A DNA stretch of 64,000 bases from Streptomyces liangshanensis (GCF_011694815.1 NZ_CP050177.1:248001-312000), one strand, 5' to 3'; shown: positions 24,553 to 32,560, counted from the first letter of the stretch. The notes: generated by a model not told the origin, from the letters alone. Translations and numbers: made by a program.

Positions 24553-24927
24553 TCAGTAGGCGGAGGAGCTGTGTTCGTCGAGCTGGTGGACCTCGTCGCC
24601 CTGGAGGGCCGGCGAGAAGACGCACACCAGGCGCAGGTCCTCGTGCGGGCTCGCCACGAGGTAGTGGGGGTCGTTCTCGTTCAGTGCGTAGAGGACGCCG
24701 GGCCGGAGCGGGTGGGACGTGCCGTCGAGCTCGACCACCTCGCCGGAGCCCTCGATGCAGTAGCAGGTCTCCAGGTGGTTGCGGTACTGGAGGCGGGACT
24801 TGGTGCCGGCGCGCACGGTGGTGTCGGTGACGCTGTAGTCGAGGCCGTCCGCGGCCGTGAGGAAGCGACGGCTCAGGCCGTTGCCCCATTCGACGGTCTT
24901 GACGTTCTCCAGGTCACGGATAATCAT
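24553..24927 (-). CDS. Ectoine synthase (EctC) homologue, without EctA or EctB
   Basis: 124 residues, a single cupin. From the ATG at 24927 (GGGAG upstream) it reads MIIRDLENVK, then WGNGLSRRFL, YRNHLETCYC, LYAL and DPHYL. The three iron ligands of EctC are all in place (Glu53, Tyr80, His88), as are the Trp14 and Arg20/21 substrate residues and VCVF. EctC closes N-acetyl-diaminobutyrate to ectoine and is known to cyclise glutamine slowly to 5-amino-3,4-dihydro-2H-pyrrole-2-carboxylate. No ectA, ectB or ectD is nearby, so osmoprotection is unlikely. Forming a cyclic amidine or amino-pyrroline building block is my inference. Confidence 0.88.
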   Translation of the reverse strand: MIIRDLENVKTVEWGNGLSRRFLTAADGLDYSVTDTTVRAGTKSRLQYRNHLETCYCIEGSGEVVELDGTSHPLRPGVLYALNENDPHYLVASPHEDLRLVCVFSPALQGDEVHQLDEHSSSAY

Positions 24928-24929
24928 GT

Positions 24930-25757
24930 TCAACTCCCTGTTTTCGCGATGGTGTTGGTCGGGATGGGAGAGACGGACCGGACGAAGTCGCGGAAGGCGC
25001 GGACGAGGTCGTCGCCCTGGTCGAGTGCCTGCTCGATCGTGGCGACGCCCGCGGAACCGATGATCACTCCGTCGGCTCCGCAGGCGCGTACGGCCTCCAC
25101 GTCCTGTCTGGTCCTGACCCCGAAGCCGACGGCTATCGGGGACGTCGTGTGCGCCCGGAGCGCGCTGACCGTGCCGGCCAGGTCCGCGTGGCCGGTGGCC
25201 GGCGCGGTGCCGCTGCGTCCGTAGTGGGCGACGAGATAGAGGTAGGCGGTGGCGTGGGCCGCCGCCTCCGCCCGAGTGGCGGGCGGGCTCTGCTGGTAGC
25301 AGGTGGTGACGACGGGCAGCCCCGCCTCGCGGGCGGCGGCGAGGTGGGCGTCGCGCAGCCGGGGCGGCAGCGCGTGGACGAGCAGGCCGTCCGCGCCCGA
25401 GTCGGCGACGGCGCGGGTGGTGGCCGCGAGGTCCCGGTGCTTGAGCGAGTGACTCCAGTCGGCGAGCAGGGCGATCCGCAGGGTGCGCAGTCCGGGGCGG
25501 ACGGCGGCGATGAACTCCAGGACCTCGTCCAGGCCCACGCCGCGGGCGAGCGCGCGGTCCGCCGAACGGCGGATCACGGGTCCGTCGGTGACCGAGTCCG
25601 GGAAGGGCACCGCGAGTTCGAGGCAGTCGACGCCCTCGTCGTCCAGCATCCGCACGAGGTCGGCGAGGACGTCGAGCGGCGGGTCCCCGGCGTTGAGGAA
25701 CAGCGCGAGGCCGGGCCCCTCACCGGTCGTCCTGGCGCGGGTGAAGAAGTCAGACAC
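24930..25757 (-). CDS. Tryptophan synthase alpha subunit (TrpA) homologue, no beta subunit
   Basis: 275 residues from a GTG at 25757, overlapping the TrpD homologue by 8 bp. Both catalytic acids of TrpA are present: Glu47 in CLELAVPFPD and Asp58 in VTDGPVIRRSADRAL. The barrel phosphate site (AVGFGVRTRQDV and VIIGSAG) is intact. The loop alphaL2 reads PFPDSVTDG instead of PFSDPLADG, and the GVTG loop reads HYGRSGTA. With no TrpB in the window it may act alone, as plant BX1 does, cleaving glyceraldehyde 3-phosphate from the glycerol side chain to leave an unsubstituted C3. This stand-alone role is inferred. Confidence 0.86.
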   Translation of the reverse strand: MSDFFTRARTTGEGPGLALFLNAGDPPLDVLADLVRMLDDEGVDCLELAVPFPDSVTDGPVIRRSADRALARGVGLDEVLEFIAAVRPGLRTLRIALLADWSHSLKHRDLAATTRAVADSGADGLLVHALPPRLRDAHLAAAREAGLPVVTTCYQQSPPATRAEAAAHATAYLYLVAHYGRSGTAPATGHADLAGTVSALRAHTTSPIAVGFGVRTRQDVEAVRACGADGVIIGSAGVATIEQALDQGDDLVRAFRDFVRSVSPIPTNTIAKTGS

Positions 25758-26799
25758 GGGCCGCTCCGCCCGTACGGGCCGGTGGCCGCGCCTGGTCGGC
25801 GCGGACGCGTTCGGCCAGGGCGCGGGCGGCGCCGCCGCGCACCGCTTCGCCGGCCGCCGCGACGGCCTGGGCCCAGTCGGCGAGGTGGCCGCTCGCGACG
25901 GCCAGGGCCGCGGCGTTGAGGCAGATCGTGCGGGTGGCCACCTCACCGGCGGCGCCGTCGAGGACGGACAGGAAGTGGTCGGCGGCCGAGGCGGGGTCGG
26001 CGGCCGGGCCGATGTCCTCGAACCCTCCGTCGGACGGCACCAGTTCACCGGCCTTGAGGGTCAACTCGCCGCCGTCGCCGGTGTGGACGGTGTTGTCGGT
26101 GAAGGGGAGCAGTTCGTCGGCCCCCCGGTCGTTGACGGTCAGCCACAGCGCGCGGTCGGTCACGGTCCCGGCGAGGGCGCGGAGTTCGGCGAGCGGCGCG
26201 CCCGCCGAGACCCCGGTGACCTGCGCCGTGACGGGCAGGTCGGCGAGGAAGGGGCCCAGCGCGTTCAGGAAGCGGCCGAAGGGCTTCATGCTCAGCGGCG
26301 CGACGGTCCTGGCGAGCCGGGTCAGCTGCGCGGGGTAGACGAACGGTCCGGCGAAGGCGATGCCGTACCGCTCCAAGGTCGCGCCCGTCTGCTCGTACGA
26401 CGACGTGGGCCGGATCCCGAGCCGCTCCAGGAGGTCGACGGAGCCGAGACCGCTGGAGTACGCGCGTGAGCCGGTCTTGACGACCCGGACGCCCGCCGCG
26501 GCGGCGACGAACGCCGACGCGGTGGAGATGTTGAAGGTCCGGGGACCGCCTCCGGTGCCCACCACGTTGACCGTGCCGGGCCAACGCGCCGCCGAGCGGG
26601 CCGGCCGCCGTTCGGCGAGCGAGTCCAGCAGGTGCCGCAGGGTCTCGTGGTCGGGGAGCCGGGTGGCCAGGGAGGTCAGCAGGGCGACGGCCTGCGTACG
26701 GTCGAGGCCGCCGTCGCCGAGCTGGTCCCAGAACGACCGCCAGGTCTCGCGCCCCACCGGGGCGCGCTGTTCGAGCAGGCCGAGGATCGCGAGGTGCAC
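25750..26799 (-). CDS. Anthranilate phosphoribosyltransferase (TrpD) homologue with altered acceptor site
   Basis: 349 residues from a GTG at 26799. The PRPP site is conserved: GTGGGPRTFNIST (TrpD GTGGDGxxTFNIST) and the Mg/diphosphate Asp-Glu in GADELL. The acceptor side is changed. KHGNR is KTGSR, the FAPxHHPAM region reads FAGPFVYPAQ, and RTIFNLLGPLxNP reads MKPFGRFLNALGPF. Those segments hold the His, Asn and Arg that bind anthranilate in TrpD. Phosphoribosyl transfer to an amine other than anthranilate is the simplest reading, and no trpE occurs nearby. It follows the carrier protein by one base. Confidence 0.85.
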   Translation of the reverse strand: MHLAILGLLEQRAPVGRETWRSFWDQLGDGGLDRTQAVALLTSLATRLPDHETLRHLLDSLAERRPARSAARWPGTVNVVGTGGGPRTFNISTASAFVAAAAGVRVVKTGSRAYSSGLGSVDLLERLGIRPTSSYEQTGATLERYGIAFAGPFVYPAQLTRLARTVAPLSMKPFGRFLNALGPFLADLPVTAQVTGVSAGAPLAELRALAGTVTDRALWLTVNDRGADELLPFTDNTVHTGDGGELTLKAGELVPSDGGFEDIGPAADPASAADHFLSVLDGAAGEVATRTICLNAAALAVASGHLADWAQAVAAAGEAVRGGAARALAERVRADQARPPARTGGAARV

Positions 26800-26800
26800 G

Positions 26801-27064
26801 TCAGTTTCCCGCGACCTCTGGCCGGCGCGCGCCCGAGACGAACGCGTCGATCGCGGCGACACTGCGGAAGTTGTCCGGGTCGAGGTCCTCGTCGCCGATG
26901 GCGACCTCGAACCGGTCCTCGACCCAGGCGATCAGCTTCAGCACGCCTAGGCTGTCGATGACGCCGTCGGAGAGCAGGTCGTGGTCGTCGGCCAGCTCCT
27001 CCGCGCGGACGTCGGGCAGGAACTCCTCGATGACGAACTGCTTGATGGTGCCGACGTGGCTCAT
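26801..27064 (-). CDS. Peptidyl carrier protein
   Basis: 87 residues, acidic, four-helix carrier. The phosphopantetheine site is GVIDSLGVLKLIAW (Ser in DSLG). It overlaps the adenylation gene by ATGA, so the two are made together. It should be loaded by the adenylation enzyme encoded at 27061 and primed by the Sfp-type transferase encoded at 41247. It resembles the stand-alone prolyl carriers of pyrrole pathways. Confidence 0.9.
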   Translation of the reverse strand: MSHVGTIKQFVIEEFLPDVRAEELADDHDLLSDGVIDSLGVLKLIAWVEDRFEVAIGDEDLDPDNFRSVAAIDAFVSGARRPEVAGN

Positions 27065-28569
27065 GACGTTCTTCCTTTCGCTGGTGACAGGGGGTGGAGC
27101 CGGTCGAGCGCCCTGCGGTCGACCTTTCCGGTGGCGGTCTTGGGCAGCGGTTCGTCGACGATCCGCAGCTGGGCGGGGACGGCGGCCCGGGGCAGGCCCT
27201 GGGCGCAGTGCCTGCGCAGTTCGAGGGTGCTCACGCCGCTGCCGGGCGCGCGCTGCACGGCGGCGATCAGGACGCGTCCCTCGATGGGGTCGGGCACGGC
27301 GGCCACGCCCGCTTCGAGCACGGCGGGGTGGTCGAGCAGGACCCGTTCCACCTCGGCGGTGTTCACCGCCACGCCCCGGACCTTGACCTGGTGGTCGCCG
27401 CGGCCGGTGAGGTGGAGCCGCCCCTCGGTGTCGCGCCGTACGAGGTCACCGGTACGGAACCAGGGCCGGTCGTCGTGCCCGAGGGGGTGGCCGGTGAAGA
27501 CGCCGGCGTGCCGGGTCCTGTCGAGGTAGCCGGCCGACTGGAACGGCGTCGACACGTACAGCTCGCCGGAGCCGGGGCCGGTGACCGGCCGCCCGTCCGG
27601 GTCCAGGACCAGGGCCTCGACCCCGGGGAGGGGGACGCCGATCGGCACGGGTGCGGCGGTGGTGGCGGTCACCTCGTGGACGAAGCTGTCGTTGGTCTCG
27701 GTGCAGCCGTAGATGTTGTGGATCCGCGCCGAGGGGAACAGCCCGGGCAGCGCGGCGAGGGTGCGGTCGGGGATGACGTCACCGGTGAACATCGCGTGGC
27801 GGACGGCGGGCAGGGTCAGCCCGCGCCGCTCGGCCGCGTCGAGGAGCAGGCCGTAGAACATCGGCACCGCCTGGACGACCTGGACGTCGTGGCGCACGAG
27901 CAGGTCGAGGAGGTGTCCGCCGCGGGCGGCGAGGGCGGGGTCGACGAGGACGACCCGGCCGCCGTGGGCCAGGGTGGTCCACACGTCCAGCAGGCAGAGG
28001 TCGAAGTTGAGCGGGGCGTAGTTGAGGACCGTCGTGCCCGGGGTGATCGAGAAGGCGGGTCCGGCCCAGGCGGCGAAGCGGTTCACGGCGTCGCGGCCCA
28101 GCGGGACGATCTTGGGCAGGCTGGTGGAGCCCGAGGTGGTGAGCATGAACGACACCTCGGCGGCCTCGCGGGGCGAGAGCGGCTGCGGGGTGACGTCCGG
28201 GTTGGGGACGACGCCCGGGTCCCCGGCGCCGGGGGTGATCACCCGGCGGCAGCCCGCCTGGGCGAACAGGTCCGCGAGCAGGGCGGGGGCGAGGGCCGGG
28301 GACGGCAGGAGGAAGGGGCGCCGGGCGAGGAGGCAGGCCAGGACCAGGGCCACGGCGGCGGGCGACTTGGTGGCGAGGACGCCGACGGGCTCGCCGGGGG
28401 TGAGCCCGAGGCCCTCCAGCCGTTCGCGCTGCCGGCCCGCCTGTTCGTAGAGCTCGCGGTACGAGGTCTCCTCGCCGTTCCAGACGAGCGCGGGCGCGTC
28501 GGGGCGCTCGCGGACCTGGCGGAGGAATCCGCCGACGAGTCCGCCGGGGCCGGGGCTGTCACCGCTCAT
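27061..28569 (-). CDS. Stand-alone adenylation enzyme (prolyl-AMP ligase type)
   Basis: 502 residues with all adenylation core motifs: MLTTSGSTSLPKIV (A3), NFDLCLLDVW (A4), NIYGCTETND (A5), GELYVSTPF (A6), WFRTGDLV (A7), GRGDHQVKVRG (A8) and PKTATGKVDR with the A10 Lys. It has no fused condensation or carrier domain, like RedM/PltF. The specificity pocket begins Asp-Leu-x-x-Leu (FDLCLL), as in proline ligases, but by eye position 330 is Asp (CTETNDS), which could pair with a basic group. Its substrate may be proline or an amino/amidino analogue. It overlaps MaoC upstream by 11 bp. Confidence 0.88.
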   Translation of the reverse strand: MSGDSPGPGGLVGGFLRQVRERPDAPALVWNGEETSYRELYEQAGRQRERLEGLGLTPGEPVGVLATKSPAAVALVLACLLARRPFLLPSPALAPALLADLFAQAGCRRVITPGAGDPGVVPNPDVTPQPLSPREAAEVSFMLTTSGSTSLPKIVPLGRDAVNRFAAWAGPAFSITPGTTVLNYAPLNFDLCLLDVWTTLAHGGRVVLVDPALAARGGHLLDLLVRHDVQVVQAVPMFYGLLLDAAERRGLTLPAVRHAMFTGDVIPDRTLAALPGLFPSARIHNIYGCTETNDSFVHEVTATTAAPVPIGVPLPGVEALVLDPDGRPVTGPGSGELYVSTPFQSAGYLDRTRHAGVFTGHPLGHDDRPWFRTGDLVRRDTEGRLHLTGRGDHQVKVRGVAVNTAEVERVLLDHPAVLEAGVAAVPDPIEGRVLIAAVQRAPGSGVSTLELRRHCAQGLPRAAVPAQLRIVDEPLPKTATGKVDRRALDRLHPLSPAKGRTS

Positions 28570-29485
28570 GGCTGCCTCCGGTGGCTGCGGCCCCGGAATC
28601 GGTGCCGGAATCGGTGCCGGGGCCGGCGAGCTGGACCCAGCCGCTCTTGACCGCGGGTCCGGCCGGGGTACGGCCGGTGAAGCGCACCACCCGGCCCGCG
28701 GCGTCCGGCTGGAGTTCGAGGCGCAGCGGCTCGCCGGGCGCCACGGGGGACGAGAAGCGGGCGCCGATGCCCCGTACCCGCGCCGGGTCGCCCTCGGCGT
28801 ACCGGTCGGTGATCTCCTCGACGGCCAGGGCCACCACGCTCATGCCGTGGGCGATGACGGAGGCGAAGCCGGCCGCGCGGGCGGCGTCCCGGTCGAGGTG
28901 GATCGGGTTGAGGTCGCCGGAGGCGCGGGCGTAGCGGGCGATCCACTCCTCGGTCACCTCGTGGGTGGCGACGGCCGGTTCGCCGGTCCCCGCGGGTTTC
29001 GGGGCGGGGGCTCCGGCCGAGATGTCGCCGAAGGGGTCGAGTGCGGTGGCGCCGACGAGCAGGGCGCTGGTGAGCAGTTCGGCGAAGGGTTCCGCTCCCC
29101 CGTCGGCGTCCCCGGTGAGCCGGGAGCGCAGGGCGACGCGGGTGCCGCGCGGCTCGCGGCGGGCGCCGAGCACGTCGAGCCGTACCGTCACCCGCTCGCC
29201 GGGGGCGACGAGCCGCAGGCAGCGGATGTCCTGGCCGAGGTGGACGACGGAGACGGGTCCCGTCTCGGCGGCGGTCAGGGCGGTGACGGTCTGCTCGGCG
29301 ACGGCGTGGGCGAGGACAAACGCGTGGACGGGCGAGGCGAGCCGGGCCGCCGGGATGTCGGTCGCGGGGAGCGCGGAGCGTACGGCGTCCCGGTAGGCGG
29401 CGAGGTGCGCCGCGGTGACGGTGGAGGCCGCGGCGGGGGCGAGTGCCTCGGCCGGGGTCGTCGCGGCGGTCGGGGTGGTGGTCAT
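28559..29485 (-). CDS. Double-hotdog MaoC-like dehydratase
   Basis: 308 residues from an ATG at 29485. The C-terminal half is a MaoC/hydratase-2 hotdog with the catalytic Asp/His in YARASGDLNPIHLDRDAA and AHGMSVVALAVEE. The N-terminal half (about 30-150) is a second, degenerate hotdog (SPVHAFVLAHAVAEQT, LGQDIRCLRLVAPGERVTV). Such fusions act as 3-hydroxyacyl dehydratases. With the ketosynthase encoded upstream (ATGA overlap) and the FabG and KAS III genes at 33.5-35.3 kb it can complete a reducing fatty-acid-like chain cycle. No enoyl reductase is present, so the chain could stay unsaturated. Confidence 0.85.
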   Translation of the reverse strand: MTTTPTAATTPAEALAPAAASTVTAAHLAAYRDAVRSALPATDIPAARLASPVHAFVLAHAVAEQTVTALTAAETGPVSVVHLGQDIRCLRLVAPGERVTVRLDVLGARREPRGTRVALRSRLTGDADGGAEPFAELLTSALLVGATALDPFGDISAGAPAPKPAGTGEPAVATHEVTEEWIARYARASGDLNPIHLDRDAARAAGFASVIAHGMSVVALAVEEITDRYAEGDPARVRGIGARFSSPVAPGEPLRLELQPDAAGRVVRFTGRTPAGPAVKSGWVQLAGPGTDSGTDSGAAATGGSHER

Positions 29486-30732
29486 GCCGGCGTCACCACC
29501 AGCGTGGAGTTGTGGCCGCCGAAGCCGAAGGAGTTCGACAGCGCGGGGCCGGAGGCCACGGGGCGCGGGGCGCCGTGGACCACGTCGATTTCCATGCCTG
29601 GCTCCAGGTGTTCGTGGTTGGCGGTGGGCGGGACCTCGCACCGGCGCATCGCCTCGACGGTGGCGATCAGCTCGACGGCTCCCGCGGCGCCGAGAAGGTG
29701 GCCGATGACGCTCTTGGGCGCGGTGACCGGCGGTCCGCCGGCGCCGAACACCTTGGTGAGCGCGGCCGCTTCGGCGCGGTCGTTGTGCGGGGTGGAGGTG
29801 CCGTGGGCGTTGACGTGGACGATGTCGGAGGGGATCAGGCCGGCGTCGGCGATCGCCCCGGTCATCGCGTCGATGGCACCGGAGCCGTCGGGCAGCGGCA
29901 TCGCGAGGTGGTACGCGTCGGAGGTCGCCGCGTATCCGGCGACGGTGGCGTACGTGCGCGCGCCGCGGGCCCGTGCGTCGTCGAGGCGTTCCAGGACGAC
30001 GAACCCGCCGCCCTCGCCCATCACGAAGCCGTCGCGGTCGGTGTCGAAGGGCCGGGAGGCGTGCTCCGGGTCGTCGTTGCGCAGCGACACGGCGTTGAGG
30101 TTGCCGAACGCGGCGAGGGTGACCGGGGTGAGGGTGGCCTCGCAGCCGCCCGCGAGGACGACGTCGGCGCGGTGGGTCTGGAGCAGCATCAGCGCGTGGC
30201 CGACGGCGTCGGCGCCGCTGGCGCAGGTGGTGGCGATGGTCAGGGCGGGGCCCTGCCAGCCGAGCCTGATCGCGATCTGCGCGGCGGCGGCGTTGGGCAT
30301 CGTCATCAGCGGCATGAGCGGGTTGACCCGGTGGGGCCCCGACTCGGTGAAGAGGCGGGACTGCTCGTCGCTGACGGTCCGGCCGCCGACGGCGTTGCCG
30401 ACGACGATGGCGGTACGGCCGGGGTCGACGGTGGGCGAACCGGCGTCGCGGTGGGCGGCGAGCGCGGCGGTCGTCCCGTACAGCGCGAAGGGGTCCATCC
30501 GCCGGGCGTCCTTCTCGGGGACCAGTCCGACGGCATCGAGCCCGCGGACCCGGCAGCCGATCCTGAGCCGGTGTCGGGACAGGTCGAGGTGGGTGAGCGC
30601 GGCGGCGGTCGAGCGGCCGGCGCGCAGGGTGTCCCACAGGTCGTCGGGGGTGCTGCCGCCCGGTGTGACGACGCCCATGCCGGTGATCGCGACAGGCGCT
30701 GTGAGCGGTGCGTGCCTCGGTGAGGTTGGCAT
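29482..30732 (-). CDS. Beta-ketoacyl-ACP synthase (FabF/KAS II type)
   Basis: 416 residues from an ATG at 30732. Catalytic Cys170 (TIATTCASGADAVGHA), His in HVNAHGTSTPHND and His in KSVIGHLLGAAGAVE form the complete Cys-His-His triad, so it is an active condensing enzyme, not a chain-length factor. No CLF partner is encoded beside it, which points to a homodimer. It overlaps the dehydratase gene by ATGA and begins the 30732-20982 operon. It would elongate ACP-bound chains started by the KAS III encoded at 34275, or extend the aminoacyl/pyrrolyl unit. Confidence 0.9.
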   Translation of the reverse strand: MPTSPRHAPLTAPVAITGMGVVTPGGSTPDDLWDTLRAGRSTAAALTHLDLSRHRLRIGCRVRGLDAVGLVPEKDARRMDPFALYGTTAALAAHRDAGSPTVDPGRTAIVVGNAVGGRTVSDEQSRLFTESGPHRVNPLMPLMTMPNAAAAQIAIRLGWQGPALTIATTCASGADAVGHALMLLQTHRADVVLAGGCEATLTPVTLAAFGNLNAVSLRNDDPEHASRPFDTDRDGFVMGEGGGFVVLERLDDARARGARTYATVAGYAATSDAYHLAMPLPDGSGAIDAMTGAIADAGLIPSDIVHVNAHGTSTPHNDRAEAAALTKVFGAGGPPVTAPKSVIGHLLGAAGAVELIATVEAMRRCEVPPTANHEHLEPGMEIDVVHGAPRPVASGPALSNSFGFGGHNSTLVVTPA

Positions 30733-30946
30733 CTCGGATCCCGTATCCCGTGCGAGCGGCGGACGGCCGTCCGGCCGTTGTGGTGGTGGGTGGTGGCGGG
30801 CGGGCGCGCGTGCCGACCGGTGGTGGTACGGGTCGGTCACGTGCGCCGGCGGCCGCCGGCGCCGGCCCCGCTCCCGTCTGCCGGCATCGGCAGGGCGTCG
30901 GCCGTGCTTCTGCCGTGCGTCGGGGAGGGGCCGGGCCGGGGAGGGG

Positions 30947-32164
30947 TCAGGCGGGGATGAGCCCGCACTCCGCCGCGGCCTTGAGGAAGGCCTCCGCGGC
31001 GAAGTCGAGGTCGGCCTTGGTGTGGCGGGCGGTGATGGCGATCCGCAGCCGCGCCAGGTCGTTGGGGACCGCGGGGGTGACCACCGGCAGTCCGATCACC
31101 CCGGCCGCGCGGCACGCGGTCGCGTAGTCGTAGGCGGCCTCGTCGGAGCCCGCGATGACCGGCACCACGGCCGTCTCGCTGTCGCCCGTGCGCATGCCCC
31201 CGTCGTTCAGGGTGCGGCGGAAGCGGGCGGACTCCTCCTGGATGTGGGTGACCCGTTCGGGCTCCTGCTGGAGGATGCGCAGCGACTCCAGCGCGGCGCC
31301 GGTCTGGGCGGGACCGAGGGCGGCGGAGAAGAGGAACGGCCGGGCCGCGTACTTGAGATGGCCGATCAGTTCCTCGGGCCCCGCGACCCAGCCCCCCATG
31401 GAGGGGATGGCCTTGGACAGGGTGCCGAGCTTGACGTCGACCTTCGCCGTGTAGCCGAAGTGCTCCTCGATGCCCTTGCCGGTGGCGCCGATGACACCGA
31501 GCGCGTGGGCCTCGTCCACCATCAGCAGCGCGTCGTGCGCGTCGCAGACGCGGCGCAGCTCGGGCAGCGGGGCGATGTCGCCGTCCATGGAGTACACACT
31601 GTCGACGATGACGAGGCGGATGCCGTCGGGGCTCGCGGCGGCGAGCCGCCGGTCGAGGTGGTCGACGTCGTTGTGGCGGAAGCGGGTGACGGTGGCGCCG
31701 CTGAGGCGGCAGCCGTCGACGATGCTGGCGTGGTCGTACTTGTCGATCAGTACGGTGTCGCCCGCGCCGACCAGGGCGCCGACCGTGCCGACGTTGGCGG
31801 CGTAGCCGGAGCCGAAGACCAGGGCCCGGTCGCGGCCGGCGAACCGGGCGACCTCCGCCTCCAGTTCCTCGTGCAGCGGGATCGAGCCGGCCAGTGCGCG
31901 CACCCCGTGGTTGCCGGTGCCGTACAGCTCGACGGCGGCCTGCGCGGCGCGGACCACGCGCTCGTCACCGGCCAGCCCGAGGTAGCTGTAGCCGGACATC
32001 ATCAGGAGGCGGCGGCCGTCGAGGTCGGCGTACGCGGAGTCCCGCTCGACCGTGTACGTGACGAAGCTGTTGCGGCGGGCGGGCTCCCATTCGAGGGACC
32101 GCACGCGACGGCGTGTCGCGTCCAGTTTCGGCGCGAGCCGTTCCCAGCCTCCGGATGCGTTCAC
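30947..32164 (-). CDS. Alpha-oxoamine synthase (AONS/KBL family, PLP)
   Basis: 405 residues. I prefer the GTG at 32164 because GAGGAG lies six bases upstream; a GTG at 32182 has no ribosome site. Fold-type I PLP signatures are clear: Asp217 in LLMVDEAHALGV and Lys251 in GTLSKAIPSMGG, with the glycine-rich GYSYLGLAGD, GNHGVRALAGS and YDHASIVDGCRLSG. These enzymes condense an acyl thioester with a small amino acid and lose CO2, giving an alpha-aminoketone (biotin, sphingolipid and RedN/PigH-type pyrrole pathways). Unlike RedN it carries no fused ACP. Here it may join the acyl chain to the amino-acid-derived part. Confidence 0.9.
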   Translation of the reverse strand: MNASGGWERLAPKLDATRRRVRSLEWEPARRNSFVTYTVERDSAYADLDGRRLLMMSGYSYLGLAGDERVVRAAQAAVELYGTGNHGVRALAGSIPLHEELEAEVARFAGRDRALVFGSGYAANVGTVGALVGAGDTVLIDKYDHASIVDGCRLSGATVTRFRHNDVDHLDRRLAAASPDGIRLVIVDSVYSMDGDIAPLPELRRVCDAHDALLMVDEAHALGVIGATGKGIEEHFGYTAKVDVKLGTLSKAIPSMGGWVAGPEELIGHLKYAARPFLFSAALGPAQTGAALESLRILQQEPERVTHIQEESARFRRTLNDGGMRTGDSETAVVPVIAGSDEAAYDYATACRAAGVIGLPVVTPAVPNDLARLRIAITARHTKADLDFAAEAFLKAAAECGLIPA

Positions 32165-32249
32165 GGACGTCTCCTCATCCACGTTTCGGACAATTACCGG
32201 AGTCCTCTCAACCCTGGACCCGAAGTACGTCGCAATTCAACGACCAGGC

Positions 32250-32267
32250 GCGCAAGGCGGGCGCAAC
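32250..32267. promoter_or_regulatory. Possible SARP heptamer repeat pair
   Basis: GCGCAAG (32250-32256) and GCGCAAC (32261-32267), start-to-start spacing 11 bp, one helical turn as SARP proteins need. A third GCGCAAC is at 32296-32302. They lie in the 396-bp divergent region between the oxoamine synthase and SARP genes, whose remaining sequence shows no gene. Confidence 0.5.
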
Positions 32268-32374
32268 ACGCTTGTGAGATGGGGGAATTGGGCTCGCGCA
32301 ACAAGAACGCGACACCGCGCGGCAATCGGAACTCAAGGCTCCAGCCATTCGCGTGGATTGTTCCCCGGCCACTG

Positions 32375-32405
32375 TTGACACACCGAGAAGGGTGGCCGGT
32401 ATCGT
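32375..32405 (+). promoter_or_regulatory. Candidate promoter of the cluster SARP gene
   Basis: TTGACA (32375-32380) and TATCGT (32400-32405) with a 19-base spacer, about 155 bp before the TTG start of the SARP gene. The -35 box is consensus; the spacer is one or two bases long for a vegetative promoter. Confidence 0.4.
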
Positions 32406-32560
32406 CCCATTCCTGTGCGGGGGGCACACCCGAGACATGTCCCGCCTTCCCTTCACCAGGACGAGCGGGACGGCCCCCTGGCGCGTTCTCGACCCACCGT
32501 CGCCGGCGGTAGCCGGCGACGGAACTCCCGGCCCCAGGCCGACCGCTCAGGGAGTACAGC

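Noticed and set aside
24553..24927. Ectoine osmoprotection locus
   Set aside because: No ectA, ectB or ectD in the neighbourhood, and the gene is translationally linked to the TrpA homologue.
21955..26799. Ordinary tryptophan biosynthesis operon
   Set aside because: trpE and trpB are missing, gene order is broken by unrelated biosynthetic genes, and TrpD and TrpC carry substrate-side changes.
28568..32512. Very long plus-strand open frame opposite the adenylation, MaoC, KAS and oxoamine synthase genes
   Set aside because: It is a GC-bias shadow: low-complexity Gly/Arg/Val/Glu-rich translation without any domain, while the minus-strand genes have full catalytic motifs and overlapping start/stop codons.
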